A stretch of 57,479 nucleotides of DNA from Candidatus Woesebacteria bacterium GW2011_GWA1_39_21. Lineage in GTDB: Bacteria; Patescibacteriota; Microgenomatia; UBA8517. The notes under the pieces are model-generated. The model ran no database searches, had not been told where the DNA came from, and saw nothing but the letters and a program-made list of their open reading frames with translations. Shown one piece after another: positions 19,313-28,916 of this stretch. The stretch spans positions 9,463-66,941 of the forward strand of contig LBWP01000009.1 in the NCBI GenBank assembly GCA_000993685.1, read 5' to 3'. How positions within the stretch are numbered: position 1 is the first letter of the stretch; each line of letters begins with the position of its first letter. Both the position numbers and the translations under genes were made by a program.

Positions 19313-21505
19313 ATGAAACTTACAGAAATTTTCAAAAAAAAGAAAAGTGTGCCACGGGCAAATCCTGTCACTGAAACGGACGTTAAATCCCCCAGCGCCA
19401 GCGCTACCGGCCAGCAACAAACAACCGCTCAAACGTTCTTGAACAAAAACGGGGACCAAAAACCAACACCCGTTGTTTCCCGCGCCGGTCTTGATGAAGA
19501 AGATCTGGATATTTTAGCCAAGCAGGGCAGCACCAAACCAGAGATTATCGACCCCAACAAAACCGTGGCTGATGGGATGACTGTTCTTGACGTGGTTGCC
19601 CCAAAAACTTTTGAGATCGATTTTGACTATATCAAAATAAACGGGGTCTACTTTCGGACTCTTTTTGTTTCAGGCTACCCACGCTTTGTTTCCCCGGGGT
19701 GGTTGGAACAGATTATCAATTTCGACAGCTCTCTTGATATTTCTTTCTACGTCTACCCTGTTGAGGTTAAGGGTGTTTTGGAAGATTTGCGTCATAAGAT
19801 TGCCGAAATGGAAGCTGAAATTGCAACCGACCTTGAGCGTGGGCGTATTGTAAACGCCACAACACAAGCAAAGCTTGATGATGCACAACTTCTTCAGGAG
19901 GAGTTGGTGAAAGGCTCCGAGCACTTTTACGAATTTGCTTTCTATATCACTATCCCTGCACAGGATTTGGAAGATTTAAACGACATTACAAAGCAGGTTC
20001 AGGCAACATTGGGGTCACTTCTTGTTAGTGCGCAAGCAGCAACCCTTGATATGGAAAACGGCTTTTACTCAACCCTTCCCTTTGCAGCCGACAGGCTTTC
20101 AATTACACGAAACATGGATACCACCTCGCTTTCAACAACGTTTCCACTAACTTCCGCAGAGCTTTCATCCGACAGCGGAGTGTTGTATGGAATTAATCCT
20201 CTGAACGAGTCGTTTGTCATTTTTGACCGCTTCTCGATGGAAAACTCAAACATGGCTATTTTTGCCACATCTGGTGCCGGAAAAAGTTATTTCGTCAAAC
20301 TCGAATCTCTACGTTCGTTAATGTTGGGAACAGAGGTGATTATCATTGACCCCGAGGCTGAATACAAAGATCTTTGCGCTGCCGTTGGGGGACAGTACAT
20401 CACTTTCTCGTATAGCTCACTGTCGAAAATTAACCCCTTTGATTTATCACAAATTTACGAAGAGGGAGAAAACCAGCTCGGATTAAAGGTGCTTTCGCTA
20501 CACGCCTTATTTAAAGTAATCATGGGCGCGCTTAATCCGATGCAAGAGGCTCTTTTGGACCACGCACTGGTCGAAACATATCGCGCAAAGGGAATTACTC
20601 AGGACCCGGCAACACAAAAGAAAGAACCTCCGCTGATGGAGGATTTATACAAAATACTGGTCGGAATGGAAACCGAACCAGCACTTGATCTGGCGGCAAG
20701 AATTGAAAAATTTGTCAAGGGAAGCTTCATCGGTATTTTTGATCAACAGACCAACGTCGAAATCAATAATCCTTTCACCGTCTTTTCCGTACGCGAAGTG
20801 CAAGATGCCCTGCGGCCAATCGCAATGTTCATCATCCTTGAGTTTATCTGGACAAAAGTAAAGAGAGATCTTAAAAAGCGACTTCTTGTCGTTGACGAGG
20901 CGTGGCACATGATGCGCTACCCCGACTCGGCACAGTTTATGTGGTCGATCGTCAAAAGAGCACGCAAGTACTACTTAGGGTTGACTACAATCACCCAGGA
21001 CGTCGAAGATTTCTTGACTCAAGATATCGGAAAGGCAATCGTCACCAACTCGGCAATTAGACTTCTTCTCAAACAGTCGCCCGCAGCGATCGACAGGGTT
21101 GCCGAGGTTTTTTATCTCTCTCAGGGAGAAAAACAGCTTTTGCTCGGCGCCAACATTGGTGAAGGAATTTTCTTTGCCGGCAACCACCACGTTCCAATCT
21201 ATATTGTCTCTTCTCCCGAAGAACATAAACTAATTTCAACCAAACCTGCGGACGTGATAAGAAAACAGCAGGAAGAGGCTTTAGCGAAAAAAGAAAAAGA
21301 GAAAATTGATGCCGCCCCGGTTCTACAAACAAATAAAACAGTTGCCTCACCCGATTTCGCGAAAAACGCTTCGGTTGTCGCAATATCCACACCAGTAAAT
21401 ATTGGAATAGCAACAACCGCCCCCCCCGACATTTTTGACAAGAAAGTTGACCTGACACAAAAAAGCCCCGCCGATGTTCAAAAAACAATCGCCAATAAAC
21501 AATAG
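19313..21505 (+). CDS. virB4: VirB4/TraC-type T4SS ATPase
   Basis: Walker A ATSGAGKSYFVKLE, Walker B KRLLVVDEAWHMMR, downstream TQDVEDFL motif. Confidence 0.85.
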   Translation: MKLTEIFKKKKSVPRANPVTETDVKSPSASATGQQQTTAQTFLNKNGDQKPTPVVSRAGLDEEDLDILAKQGSTKPEIIDPNKTVADGMTVLDVVAPKTFEIDFDYIKINGVYFRTLFVSGYPRFVSPGWLEQIINFDSSLDISFYVYPVEVKGVLEDLRHKIAEMEAEIATDLERGRIVNATTQAKLDDAQLLQEELVKGSEHFYEFAFYITIPAQDLEDLNDITKQVQATLGSLLVSAQAATLDMENGFYSTLPFAADRLSITRNMDTTSLSTTFPLTSAELSSDSGVLYGINPLNESFVIFDRFSMENSNMAIFATSGAGKSYFVKLESLRSLMLGTEVIIIDPEAEYKDLCAAVGGQYITFSYSSLSKINPFDLSQIYEEGENQLGLKVLSLHALFKVIMGALNPMQEALLDHALVETYRAKGITQDPATQKKEPPLMEDLYKILVGMETEPALDLAARIEKFVKGSFIGIFDQQTNVEINNPFTVFSVREVQDALRPIAMFIILEFIWTKVKRDLKKRLLVVDEAWHMMRYPDSAQFMWSIVKRARKYYLGLTTITQDVEDFLTQDIGKAIVTNSAIRLLLKQSPAAIDRVAEVFYLSQGEKQLLLGANIGEGIFFAGNHHVPIYIVSSPEEHKLISTKPADVIRKQQEEALAKKEKEKIDAAPVLQTNKTVASPDFAKNASVVAISTPVNIGIATTAPPDIFDKKVDLTQKSPADVQKTIANKQ

Positions 21506-21514
21506 TTTTCTTAA

Positions 21515-23485
21515 ATGGAAGATAACAAAAGCAATCCATCAAAACAAACTCAAGGGCGAATTGTAATTCGAATTTCAGACTCGATTCCCCAACCCATAAG
21601 TGATAGAAAAACAAAAGACGCCGCCGCCGCCATTGATGCCGCAACTGGACAAACCCCACTATCTCGATCAAATCAAAAAGCAATCGAGGAGACCGCGAGG
21701 AAGTTGTGGAGGATGGGAACAGACCCTGGAAAGTTAAAACAATCAATCAATAGTTCCTCAGCAACCCTGACAGAGAAAGATAAGGGCAGTCTTTTGCAAA
21801 TTAGCGAAGAAATTGAAAAACTCAATAAAGTCTTTCCACAAACGACGCAAAAGTTTCAGTCACAAGTTGACCCAAGATCTCAGGTGGAGGTTCAAGAGCT
21901 TGCTGGGGGAGAACCACCCCACATTGTTCACGGCTTACAGTTACAAAAAACTCAAAGGGGTGTTCAGGTTGCTCCATCAGAAACCAAAAATCCTCAACTC
22001 TACAATTCACAGTATCTAAATCAGGCAAGAAGATATAGTGAATCACTAACAAACCATGCGCAACGACATTATCAAGAGTACCTAGTTACTACTGTTACTT
22101 ACCAGGAGCCGGATATCGTACCGCCAAACATTGGATCAACACCACGGACATCGGGGTTTGAAAGCGGATCGTCGTTTACGCAAGGATCTGCCTTTCAAAC
22201 ACTACGAGACAGTTTTCAAAAAGTTGCGGGCTCGGCTTCAACATATGGTTCACAAATCGCAAGCAACGCCGTGGGCGCAGCAAAAATTTCAAGCCAAAAT
22301 GCAATAAAACAAGGATTAAACAAACTGGCTTCGGGTTTTCAGCTGTTTCTGGCAAGAGCACGATTGTATGCAAAAATCGCTAAGTGGCTAATTTTGGCCT
22401 TTTTTGCCTGGCTGACAACTGTGATCATTACAACAATTATCTGGGGAATGGGGTTTATCGCCCTGACAATTGTTATTCTAATCATTATTAACTCCGGGGC
22501 ATATGTTGTTCCACCGGGTGGTTTTACTGGAGATTTTGCATCTAATCCTTCTTCTGTTATCAGGGTAACAAAAACTGCAAATCCTTCGGGGCGCCTGCCA
22601 AACGGGCAACAGATGATTAGTTATGAAGTCAATATCACGTCTTCAAGTGACACAATAACAAACATCAGTGTTAATGATAACTGCGTAATTCTTCCAAACG
22701 GGACGTGTCCGCCTATGGAAAGCATCAGGGCGGGTTTAACTTCATCACTACCTTCACTCACACCATATTCATCCTTCACCGCCCTACAAAGCTTTATCAG
22801 CAGCGTCTCAATCGGTGGTTCCGATCCGTTTGTGATCACCTACACCAGGGCTTACAATCTTTCAGACGCCACCGCCTCAGATTTCTTTAACGTAACCGGA
22901 ACGGTAGCGGGACAAGGTGAAACAGGCACTGGAAGGACTTCGTCCTGCTTCGGCAATTGTCCATCCGGTTGTTTCGAGTTTGTGGGAACCTGGCCATCAA
23001 GTCCTCGTTTCGTTCTTGAGCAGGCAATTCTCAATGTGGCAGGACAGCACCCAACATATATGGGTAAGGTTTGTTCAGCCGGTACAATCAGACTCGGATA
23101 TGACGAGAGCAAGGTGCTCTATTGTGGTTGGTTTGCTAACGGACAGGGTGGTTCAGACGTAGACATTTGGTTCGCAGCAAGGGGTGGATGTCTAATAAAT
23201 CTTGGTGTTACGGAATATCTATTGGCACACGAGATTGCTCACTATTTAGCAACATACTACCCCGGCGCTTATCAATCTTATTTGGACGATACCGCTTTTA
23301 ACGAAAGACCCATCTGCACATATGTTGAACCCAATCATCCAGCGTCTGAGGACTTTGCAGAAATAATGGGGCTGTACGTCAACGACAACCTGGGGTCAAC
23401 TTGTATACCCAACGGGTTCGCAGCAAGGTATCCAATCAGTTTTGAGTTTGCGCGCTGCAGGATTTTTGAAGAAGGATGCAACTAA
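21515..23485 (+). CDS. Membrane-anchored protein with C-terminal HEXXH metallopeptidase-like motif
   Basis: TM near residue 290; EYLLAHEIAHYLATYYPGAY and downstream ASEDFAEIMGLY. Confidence 0.6.
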   Translation: MEDNKSNPSKQTQGRIVIRISDSIPQPISDRKTKDAAAAIDAATGQTPLSRSNQKAIEETARKLWRMGTDPGKLKQSINSSSATLTEKDKGSLLQISEEIEKLNKVFPQTTQKFQSQVDPRSQVEVQELAGGEPPHIVHGLQLQKTQRGVQVAPSETKNPQLYNSQYLNQARRYSESLTNHAQRHYQEYLVTTVTYQEPDIVPPNIGSTPRTSGFESGSSFTQGSAFQTLRDSFQKVAGSASTYGSQIASNAVGAAKISSQNAIKQGLNKLASGFQLFLARARLYAKIAKWLILAFFAWLTTVIITTIIWGMGFIALTIVILIIINSGAYVVPPGGFTGDFASNPSSVIRVTKTANPSGRLPNGQQMISYEVNITSSSDTITNISVNDNCVILPNGTCPPMESIRAGLTSSLPSLTPYSSFTALQSFISSVSIGGSDPFVITYTRAYNLSDATASDFFNVTGTVAGQGETGTGRTSSCFGNCPSGCFEFVGTWPSSPRFVLEQAILNVAGQHPTYMGKVCSAGTIRLGYDESKVLYCGWFANGQGGSDVDIWFAARGGCLINLGVTEYLLAHEIAHYLATYYPGAYQSYLDDTAFNERPICTYVEPNHPASEDFAEIMGLYVNDNLGSTCIPNGFAARYPISFEFARCRIFEEGCN

Positions 23486-23516
23486 ACAATTGGAACGTTT
23501 TGTATATAATTAATAT

Positions 23517-24050
23517 ATGAAGAAAAATCTTAAAACGTTGTATGTCGCTATCGCAATCCTAATATTTATCGTTTTTATTATTGTTTTCATAAGCTTAAAA
23601 AACAACAAACTTCTTTCATATAACGGAATTACACCTTCAAAATCCAGTAAAAATGATCTTTTACAGACACTCGGCCAGCCTGACCAAATATCAACAGAAA
23701 GTGGAACAACGTATGAATACAAAACCAACAGTCCGGTTAGAAATGACAAATACTTTCTCAATGATAAAGACAAAGTTAATCTGATTAAAGAAATTATCAC
23801 ATCAAAGGATAACATCAAATTTTCCGATCTTATTAAAAAATACGGGAACTCTTACACTCTTTTATACGGGCCTGATGCGCAAACTGGTTTTAATCTTTAT
23901 GTATATTTAGAGGCTGGGGTTGCTTTTATTGGAAATAAAAACACGGAAGATGTGATTGAAATCTGGTACTTCCCAAAAACAGATGTTCAAAATTTTATAA
24001 AAAGTTACGCCCCCGATTACTCTTTTAGTTATGTTTTCCGCCAAAATTAA
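23517..24050 (+). CDS. Hypothetical protein with N-terminal TM/signal anchor
   Basis: ORF with TATAAT 6 nt before ATG. Confidence 0.55.
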   Translation: MKKNLKTLYVAIAILIFIVFIIVFISLKNNKLLSYNGITPSKSSKNDLLQTLGQPDQISTESGTTYEYKTNSPVRNDKYFLNDKDKVNLIKEIITSKDNIKFSDLIKKYGNSYTLLYGPDAQTGFNLYVYLEAGVAFIGNKNTEDVIEIWYFPKTDVQNFIKSYAPDYSFSYVFRQN

Positions 24051-25174
24051 CTCTGAAGACGGACAGGCATAATCAGATGAAGTAATTTCTCGTCAGACGT
24101 GTCCAAAAAGACTCCCGGGGAGTTAACATCGTTAAATTTAATTTCTATATTCTCTCCTTCAACGCAGTTGAGATAGTCTTCGACGTATTTACAATTAAAA
24201 GCAATGACAAACTCGCCTTTCTCGTCAAACAGTTGACTGTCCTTACTTTCAATTTTAACGTCCAAAGAGTTTTCCTGGTCACCCGATTGCGAACTTTCCG
24301 CGTTTAATTTGAATGTTTTTTCGCTGATGATAAACTTGACGACATTCGCGGCGTCACGCGCAAACACCGAGGCTAGTTTGATAGCTTGTGACAATTCATT
24401 TCTGTCGACATCAAGTTTTAATTTATAAGTCTGAGGAATAATCTTTTCAAAATCCGGGAATTCACCTTCAATTACCCTAGAAGACAAAACTGCTTCGCCT
24501 ACCTGAAAGACAATTTGCTTCTCGTCCTTTTTATAATCCAATACAATCTTTTGTTCCTTCGCAATTCTTATTAGTTCCGAAAGTACCCCTTTTGGGATGA
24601 TGATTTTTGTTTCTCGGGAAGATTCCTTCATGGGCATGTCTTTTTTTGACAAACGAAATCCATCGGTAGCTACCCACGAGACAAGGTCTTTGAAAAGTAT
24701 CATTAAAACCCCCGTCAGGGTCGGTCGTGTCTCGTCAGAAGAGACGCAATAGAGCACTTTTGGAAGCGATTCCAGAAATGTTTCCGACGGTATTTCCAAG
24801 GCATTTTTTGACACCGATGCGGGAATTGGAGGAAAATCGGAGGCGACAATTCCTAAAAGTTTCGAGGAGAAACTGCCACATTTTAGAAAAATTTGTTCTT
24901 TATCAACCTCAAGGTCAACACTTTCGCCGCTTAAGTTCGAGGCAACATCATGAATTGTTTTTGCCGGGACGGTTATTTTGCCTTCACTCTCTATCTTAGC
25001 GGCAATGGCTAAACAAACAGACATCTCGAGATTGGTGGCAGAAATGTTTAATTTATTATTCTTAGTTTCAAGAAGAATGTTTCCAAGTATTGGGAGTTGG
25101 GCTTTGTAAGATGTAAAGCGTGATGTGATTGATAAAGCGTCAAAAAAGGACTTCCTCGATACCCTCAACTTCAT
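24047..25174 (-). CDS. dnaN: DNA polymerase III beta sliding clamp
   Basis: MKLRVSRKSFFDALSITSRF...; ends LLHLIMPVRLQS; adjacent to dnaA. Confidence 0.95.
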   Translation of the reverse strand: MKLRVSRKSFFDALSITSRFTSYKAQLPILGNILLETKNNKLNISATNLEMSVCLAIAAKIESEGKITVPAKTIHDVASNLSGESVDLEVDKEQIFLKCGSFSSKLLGIVASDFPPIPASVSKNALEIPSETFLESLPKVLYCVSSDETRPTLTGVLMILFKDLVSWVATDGFRLSKKDMPMKESSRETKIIIPKGVLSELIRIAKEQKIVLDYKKDEKQIVFQVGEAVLSSRVIEGEFPDFEKIIPQTYKLKLDVDRNELSQAIKLASVFARDAANVVKFIISEKTFKLNAESSQSGDQENSLDVKIESKDSQLFDEKGEFVIAFNCKYVEDYLNCVEGENIEIKFNDVNSPGVFLDTSDEKLLHLIMPVRLQS

Positions 25175-25189
25175 TTGTCAGACATTATA

Positions 25190-25436
25190 AGGTAAAAAGT
25201 TAAATAGGTAAAATGGTAAAAATATTTTTATATATGTTTTCTTTCACCTTTTTACTATTTTACTCTTTTATCTTTATTAGATAGTAGTAATAGTAGTAGG
25301 AGCTGTGGATAAGTGGATTGTTAGCTTTGTTTTAGCGTAATATCTTTTGTTAATAATAAAGCTAAGGGTTTGTGGATAATTTTGTGGATAAGTATGGTTA
25401 TTTTGTGGATATGTGTAAAAAGCAGCCGACTTATCC
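25190..25436. other. oriC: Probable oriC: DnaA boxes, DnaA-trio run and AT-rich unwinding region
   Basis: TGTGGATAA at 25304, 25371, 25383, TGTGGATAT at 25404; TAGTAGTAATAGTAGTAG at 25282-25299; AT-rich flank. Confidence 0.85.
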
Positions 25437-26807
25437 TCAAATCAATTTTTTTATCCCCAGAATGTCTTCACGGATTTGCACATTGTTTGAGGCCATCTGT
25501 GTGATTTTATCAACAGCATGCATGACCGTTGTGTGGTCTCTCCCGCCAATTAATCTACCCACTTCCTCGTATGGGAGCGAAAGCTGAGTTCGAAGGATAT
25601 ACATCAGTAGCTGCCGTGGTTGAGCCAGCCTTTTTACGCGACTTTCGCCCATGAGTTGTTTTTTTCCAAGGGAATAGTATTTCATAACAGCGGTAACAAC
25701 ATCGTTCGCGGAAGCCTTAATTCTAATAGGAGAACTATCGTCTCCCTTCCCCACCAGGTTTTCAATCAACATTTCGTTGAGCTCCGACTTTTTAATCGTG
25801 AGTTCGGAGAGAAGTTTAATCAGAAAACCCTCGATTTTTCGCGGGGTGTCGATATTTCCTGCAATCATGTGTATTAAATTGCTCGGAATGGTTAACCCTT
25901 TTTGTTTAGCCTTGATCCCGACAATCGCACAACGAAGTTCAAAATCTGGGGGACCAATATCGACAATCAAGCCGGCCTCAAAACGGCTTTTAAGTCGTTC
26001 TTCGAGTCGCTTTATTTCTGAAGGAGGTTGGTCAGACGTTAAAATAATTTGTGATCCAGAATAAACCAATGCATTAAAGGTGTGGAAGAACTCTTCCTGG
26101 ACGGAAACTTTTCCAGCAATAAATTGAATATCATCAATTAAAAGTAGATTGAGCTTTCTGTATTTATTTCTAAAATCCTGCGTTGTTTTGTTTCTGATCC
26201 CCTCGACAATGTCGTTTGTGAAATCCTCTCCGGTACAGAAATAGACTTTAGCGTTGCGGTTTTTCTCAAGGACGGAGTGTCCAACCGCGCTCATCAAATG
26301 TGTCTTGCCTATCCCCACCCCACCCCAGATAAATAATGGGTTATAGGCGCTTCCTGGGTTTTTAGAAACAGCTTCAGCGGCAGCCCAGGCCATTTGGTTG
26401 GAGGAAGAAACGGCAAAGTTTTGGAAGGTGTATGTCATCCGAAGTTTTGACTGGGAGATGGCTCTGTTCAGATCCTCGCCATGGTCTTTACTATTTTCGA
26501 AAAGCGGCGTAACGGGTTGAAGATTTTTTCCATTGGAATTTTGCTGTTTTACAGTAAATATTAAATCAACAGGGGTTTTTAGAAAGGAACTTAAAGTGTC
26601 CTGGACGATGCCGAAATATCTTGTCTCGAGTGTCGCTTTTGAGTATAAGGTTGGGCATCCAATTTCTATAAAGTGCCGCTTGTCGTTTTTTTTAAGAGAA
26701 ACAATATGGGTTTGTGTAAACCATGTGGAAAATATTGCCCCCGAAACGCTCAGTTTGAGATTTTCGCAGACGTCACCCCACAAATTGTTTGTATCAATTC
26801 CTTCCAT
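25437..26807 (-). CDS. dnaA: Chromosomal replication initiator DnaA
   Basis: GGVGIGKTHLMSAVGHSV Walker A, LLIDDIQFIAGK, C-terminal GGRDHTTVMHAVDKI. Confidence 0.97.
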   Translation of the reverse strand: MEGIDTNNLWGDVCENLKLSVSGAIFSTWFTQTHIVSLKKNDKRHFIEIGCPTLYSKATLETRYFGIVQDTLSSFLKTPVDLIFTVKQQNSNGKNLQPVTPLFENSKDHGEDLNRAISQSKLRMTYTFQNFAVSSSNQMAWAAAEAVSKNPGSAYNPLFIWGGVGIGKTHLMSAVGHSVLEKNRNAKVYFCTGEDFTNDIVEGIRNKTTQDFRNKYRKLNLLLIDDIQFIAGKVSVQEEFFHTFNALVYSGSQIILTSDQPPSEIKRLEERLKSRFEAGLIVDIGPPDFELRCAIVGIKAKQKGLTIPSNLIHMIAGNIDTPRKIEGFLIKLLSELTIKKSELNEMLIENLVGKGDDSSPIRIKASANDVVTAVMKYYSLGKKQLMGESRVKRLAQPRQLLMYILRTQLSLPYEEVGRLIGGRDHTTVMHAVDKITQMASNNVQIREDILGIKKLI

Positions 26808-26958
26808 TTTAATTGTAAATGAAGTGCAAAGTAGACGCAGAACCAAACCATTTTTGTAGTTTTCTGCTTCTAATAAATGCATCTATCCCCAATTGTTAAG
26901 CATAAATTGCAAATGCACATACACATTTTTGCATTCAAACTATCTTGTATATATAAAG

Positions 26959-26967
26959 TTATCCACA
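26959..26967. promoter_or_regulatory. DnaA box upstream of dnaA
   Basis: TTATCCACA. Confidence 0.7.
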
Positions 26968-27012
26968 ATTAGTCAACCCCAAAAAATGACGAAAAGACGT
27001 CATTTGTTAGGA

Positions 27013-27175
27013 ATATTTTATAACAGCGTTCAAGAAATCCCCACCCTTCAGGGTGGGGATGACCCGCCCGCTTAGCTTGCGCAAGCTAGCGGGCAGGATT
27101 GAACTCTGAAAATGCGTAAGCAGAGTCAAGCGTTGCTTTTGATAAAATCTTAAGCACGCTTATATGTCATCCTCC
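27013..27175. repeat. IS200/IS605-end-like non-autonomous repeat, copy 2
   Basis: CCCCACCCTTCAGGGTGGGG hairpin and about 160 nt shared with 9749-9910. Confidence 0.65.
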
Positions 27176-27250
27176 TTTTGAGGCGAATGGCTAAACAGCT
27201 GTTTGGAAAATACAAATTTAAATTTGTAAAATTAATGATATAATCTTCTC

Positions 27251-27391
27251 ATGTCGACAAAAAGAACTTATCAACCGTCAAAGTTCAAAAGAGCCAAAAA
27301 GTTGGGTTTCAGAAAACGCAACAGTACAAAAAAAGGAAGGAAGATCATAAAAAGACGCAGGTTTGTAGGAAGAAAAAGAGTTACTCTCTGA
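27251..27391 (+). CDS. rpmH: Ribosomal protein bL34 (not in ORF track)
   Basis: [46 protein letters not shown]. Confidence 0.95.
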   Translation: MSTKRTYQPSKFKRAKKLGFRKRNSTKKGRKIIKRRRFVGRKRVTL

Positions 27392-27394
27392 AAA

Positions 27395-27751
27395 ATGTTT
27401 GCAAGAAAATTCTCCATCCCTAGGAAAGAATTCACACCAATTAAAAAAGAAGGTAAGCTTGTTCAAAACAACAGCTTCGGTGCCCTTATTAGAAAAAGAG
27501 AAATGTTGGGAAATCCACGTTTTTCGGTTGTTATATCAAATAAAGTGATGAAGCTCTCAACACACAGAAACCGAATCAGGCGCTCTTTCCGCGACACGCT
27601 GCGCAGAAACTGGAAAAAGGTCGACGACGGATTGGATATGATATTTCTCGTAAAACCGGGAATCGAGAAGCTTCCGGTTTCGGAAATTATGAAAGAGATA
27701 GAGGTCTTTATCGATGAAAAGGCGTATCAAAAAACTTCTACAAAGAGTTGA
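27395..27751 (+). CDS. rnpA: Ribonuclease P protein component
   Basis: RFSVVISNKVMKLSTHRNRIRRSFRDTLR; follows rpmH. Confidence 0.9.
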   Translation: MFARKFSIPRKEFTPIKKEGKLVQNNSFGALIRKREMLGNPRFSVVISNKVMKLSTHRNRIRRSFRDTLRRNWKKVDDGLDMIFLVKPGIEKLPVSEIMKEIEVFIDEKAYQKTSTKS

Positions 27752-27962
27752 AATTTCGCTGATCTTTTTTTACAAAAGTTTCATCTCTCCCCCATTACAA
27801 CTCATTATTAAAGGAGGTTGCAGGTACAATCCCACCTGTTCCGAATATGCTGTTAACGCAATAAAAAAACATGGCCCTTACAGAGGCCTTCTTCTGGCAA
27901 TTTATAGATTTTTAAGCTGCAACCCTTTTTCAAAGCACCCCTTGGAGTACCCTCTCAAGTAG
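27714..27962 (+). CDS. yidD: Membrane protein insertion efficiency factor YidD
   Basis: FYKSFISPPLQLIIKGGCRYNPTCSEYAVNAIKKHGPYRG. Confidence 0.92.
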   Translation: MKRRIKKLLQRVEISLIFFYKSFISPPLQLIIKGGCRYNPTCSEYAVNAIKKHGPYRGLLLAIYRFLSCNPFSKHPLEYPLK

Positions 27963-28093
27963 CTTCGTTATTGTGAAATTGTTACCCCCTAAGATTTCAA
28001 TTGGATTAACAATTGCGTTACAACTCTTTGGAAAAAATCTTGTACCTTCCCCCTTGAGTAAAAAAAGCTTTGCCTATACAATTACTAGTTGTT

Positions 28094-28912
28094 ATGAATA
28101 TTTTTGAGGTTGTACTTTTGCAGCCGTTGGCTAATGGTTTGATTGTTTTCTACAAAGTTTTTGGCCAAAACATGGGTTTGGCGATAATTTTTTTCACTAT
28201 CTTTTTACGCATCATCCTAAATCCCCTAACTAAACCCTACATGGATTCGATGAAAAAAATGAAAGAGTTGGCCCCGGCACTAAACAAACTAAAAGAACGC
28301 CACAGGGGCGATAAAGTAAAACTTGCCCAAGCCCAGGCGGAGTTTTATAAACAAAACAAAGTGAATCCAAGCGCAGGTTGCCTTCCCTACCTTCTCCAGA
28401 TTGTTGTTCTGATTGCCTTTTTTAACGTTTTTACGAAAACGTTGTATCCAAATGTTGATACAGTTGCGAGTTTTAATAAGCTTCTTTACCAACCTTTGCA
28501 ATTCGCGCAAGATGCAGTTGTTAATACGAAATTTCTCTACCTCGATATTATAAAACCCGATTTGATTTCGATTCCTTTCCTGCCTTTTAAAATTCCCGGA
28601 CCGATGCTTATTGCGGCGGCACTTTTGCAATTCCTCTCGGCAAAGGTGACATCGCCGTTTTTAAAGCAGGAGGAGAAACTTGTTAAAAAAACAAAGAGTG
28701 ACATGGACGATATGCAGGTCGTGATGCAAAAAAGCATGGTCTATACATTTCCGTTGATGACTTTGGTCATCGGTTATCAATTTCCATCAGGGCTGGCGCT
28801 TTACTGGCTGGTATTTTCTTTTACCCAAACTTATCAACAAGTGAAGTCGCAGGGTTGGGGAGGATTAACCCCTTTCTTAAAACGTTTTGGTTTGCTAAAA
28901 TCAACGCCGTAA
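28094..28912 (+). CDS. yidC: YidC/Oxa1 membrane insertase
   Basis: MDSMKKMKELAPALNKLKERH; FPSGLALYWLVFSF. Confidence 0.93.
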   Translation: MNIFEVVLLQPLANGLIVFYKVFGQNMGLAIIFFTIFLRIILNPLTKPYMDSMKKMKELAPALNKLKERHRGDKVKLAQAQAEFYKQNKVNPSAGCLPYLLQIVVLIAFFNVFTKTLYPNVDTVASFNKLLYQPLQFAQDAVVNTKFLYLDIIKPDLISIPFLPFKIPGPMLIAAALLQFLSAKVTSPFLKQEEKLVKKTKSDMDDMQVVMQKSMVYTFPLMTLVIGYQFPSGLALYWLVFSFTQTYQQVKSQGWGGLTPFLKRFGLLKSTP

Positions 28913-28916
28913 GAAT

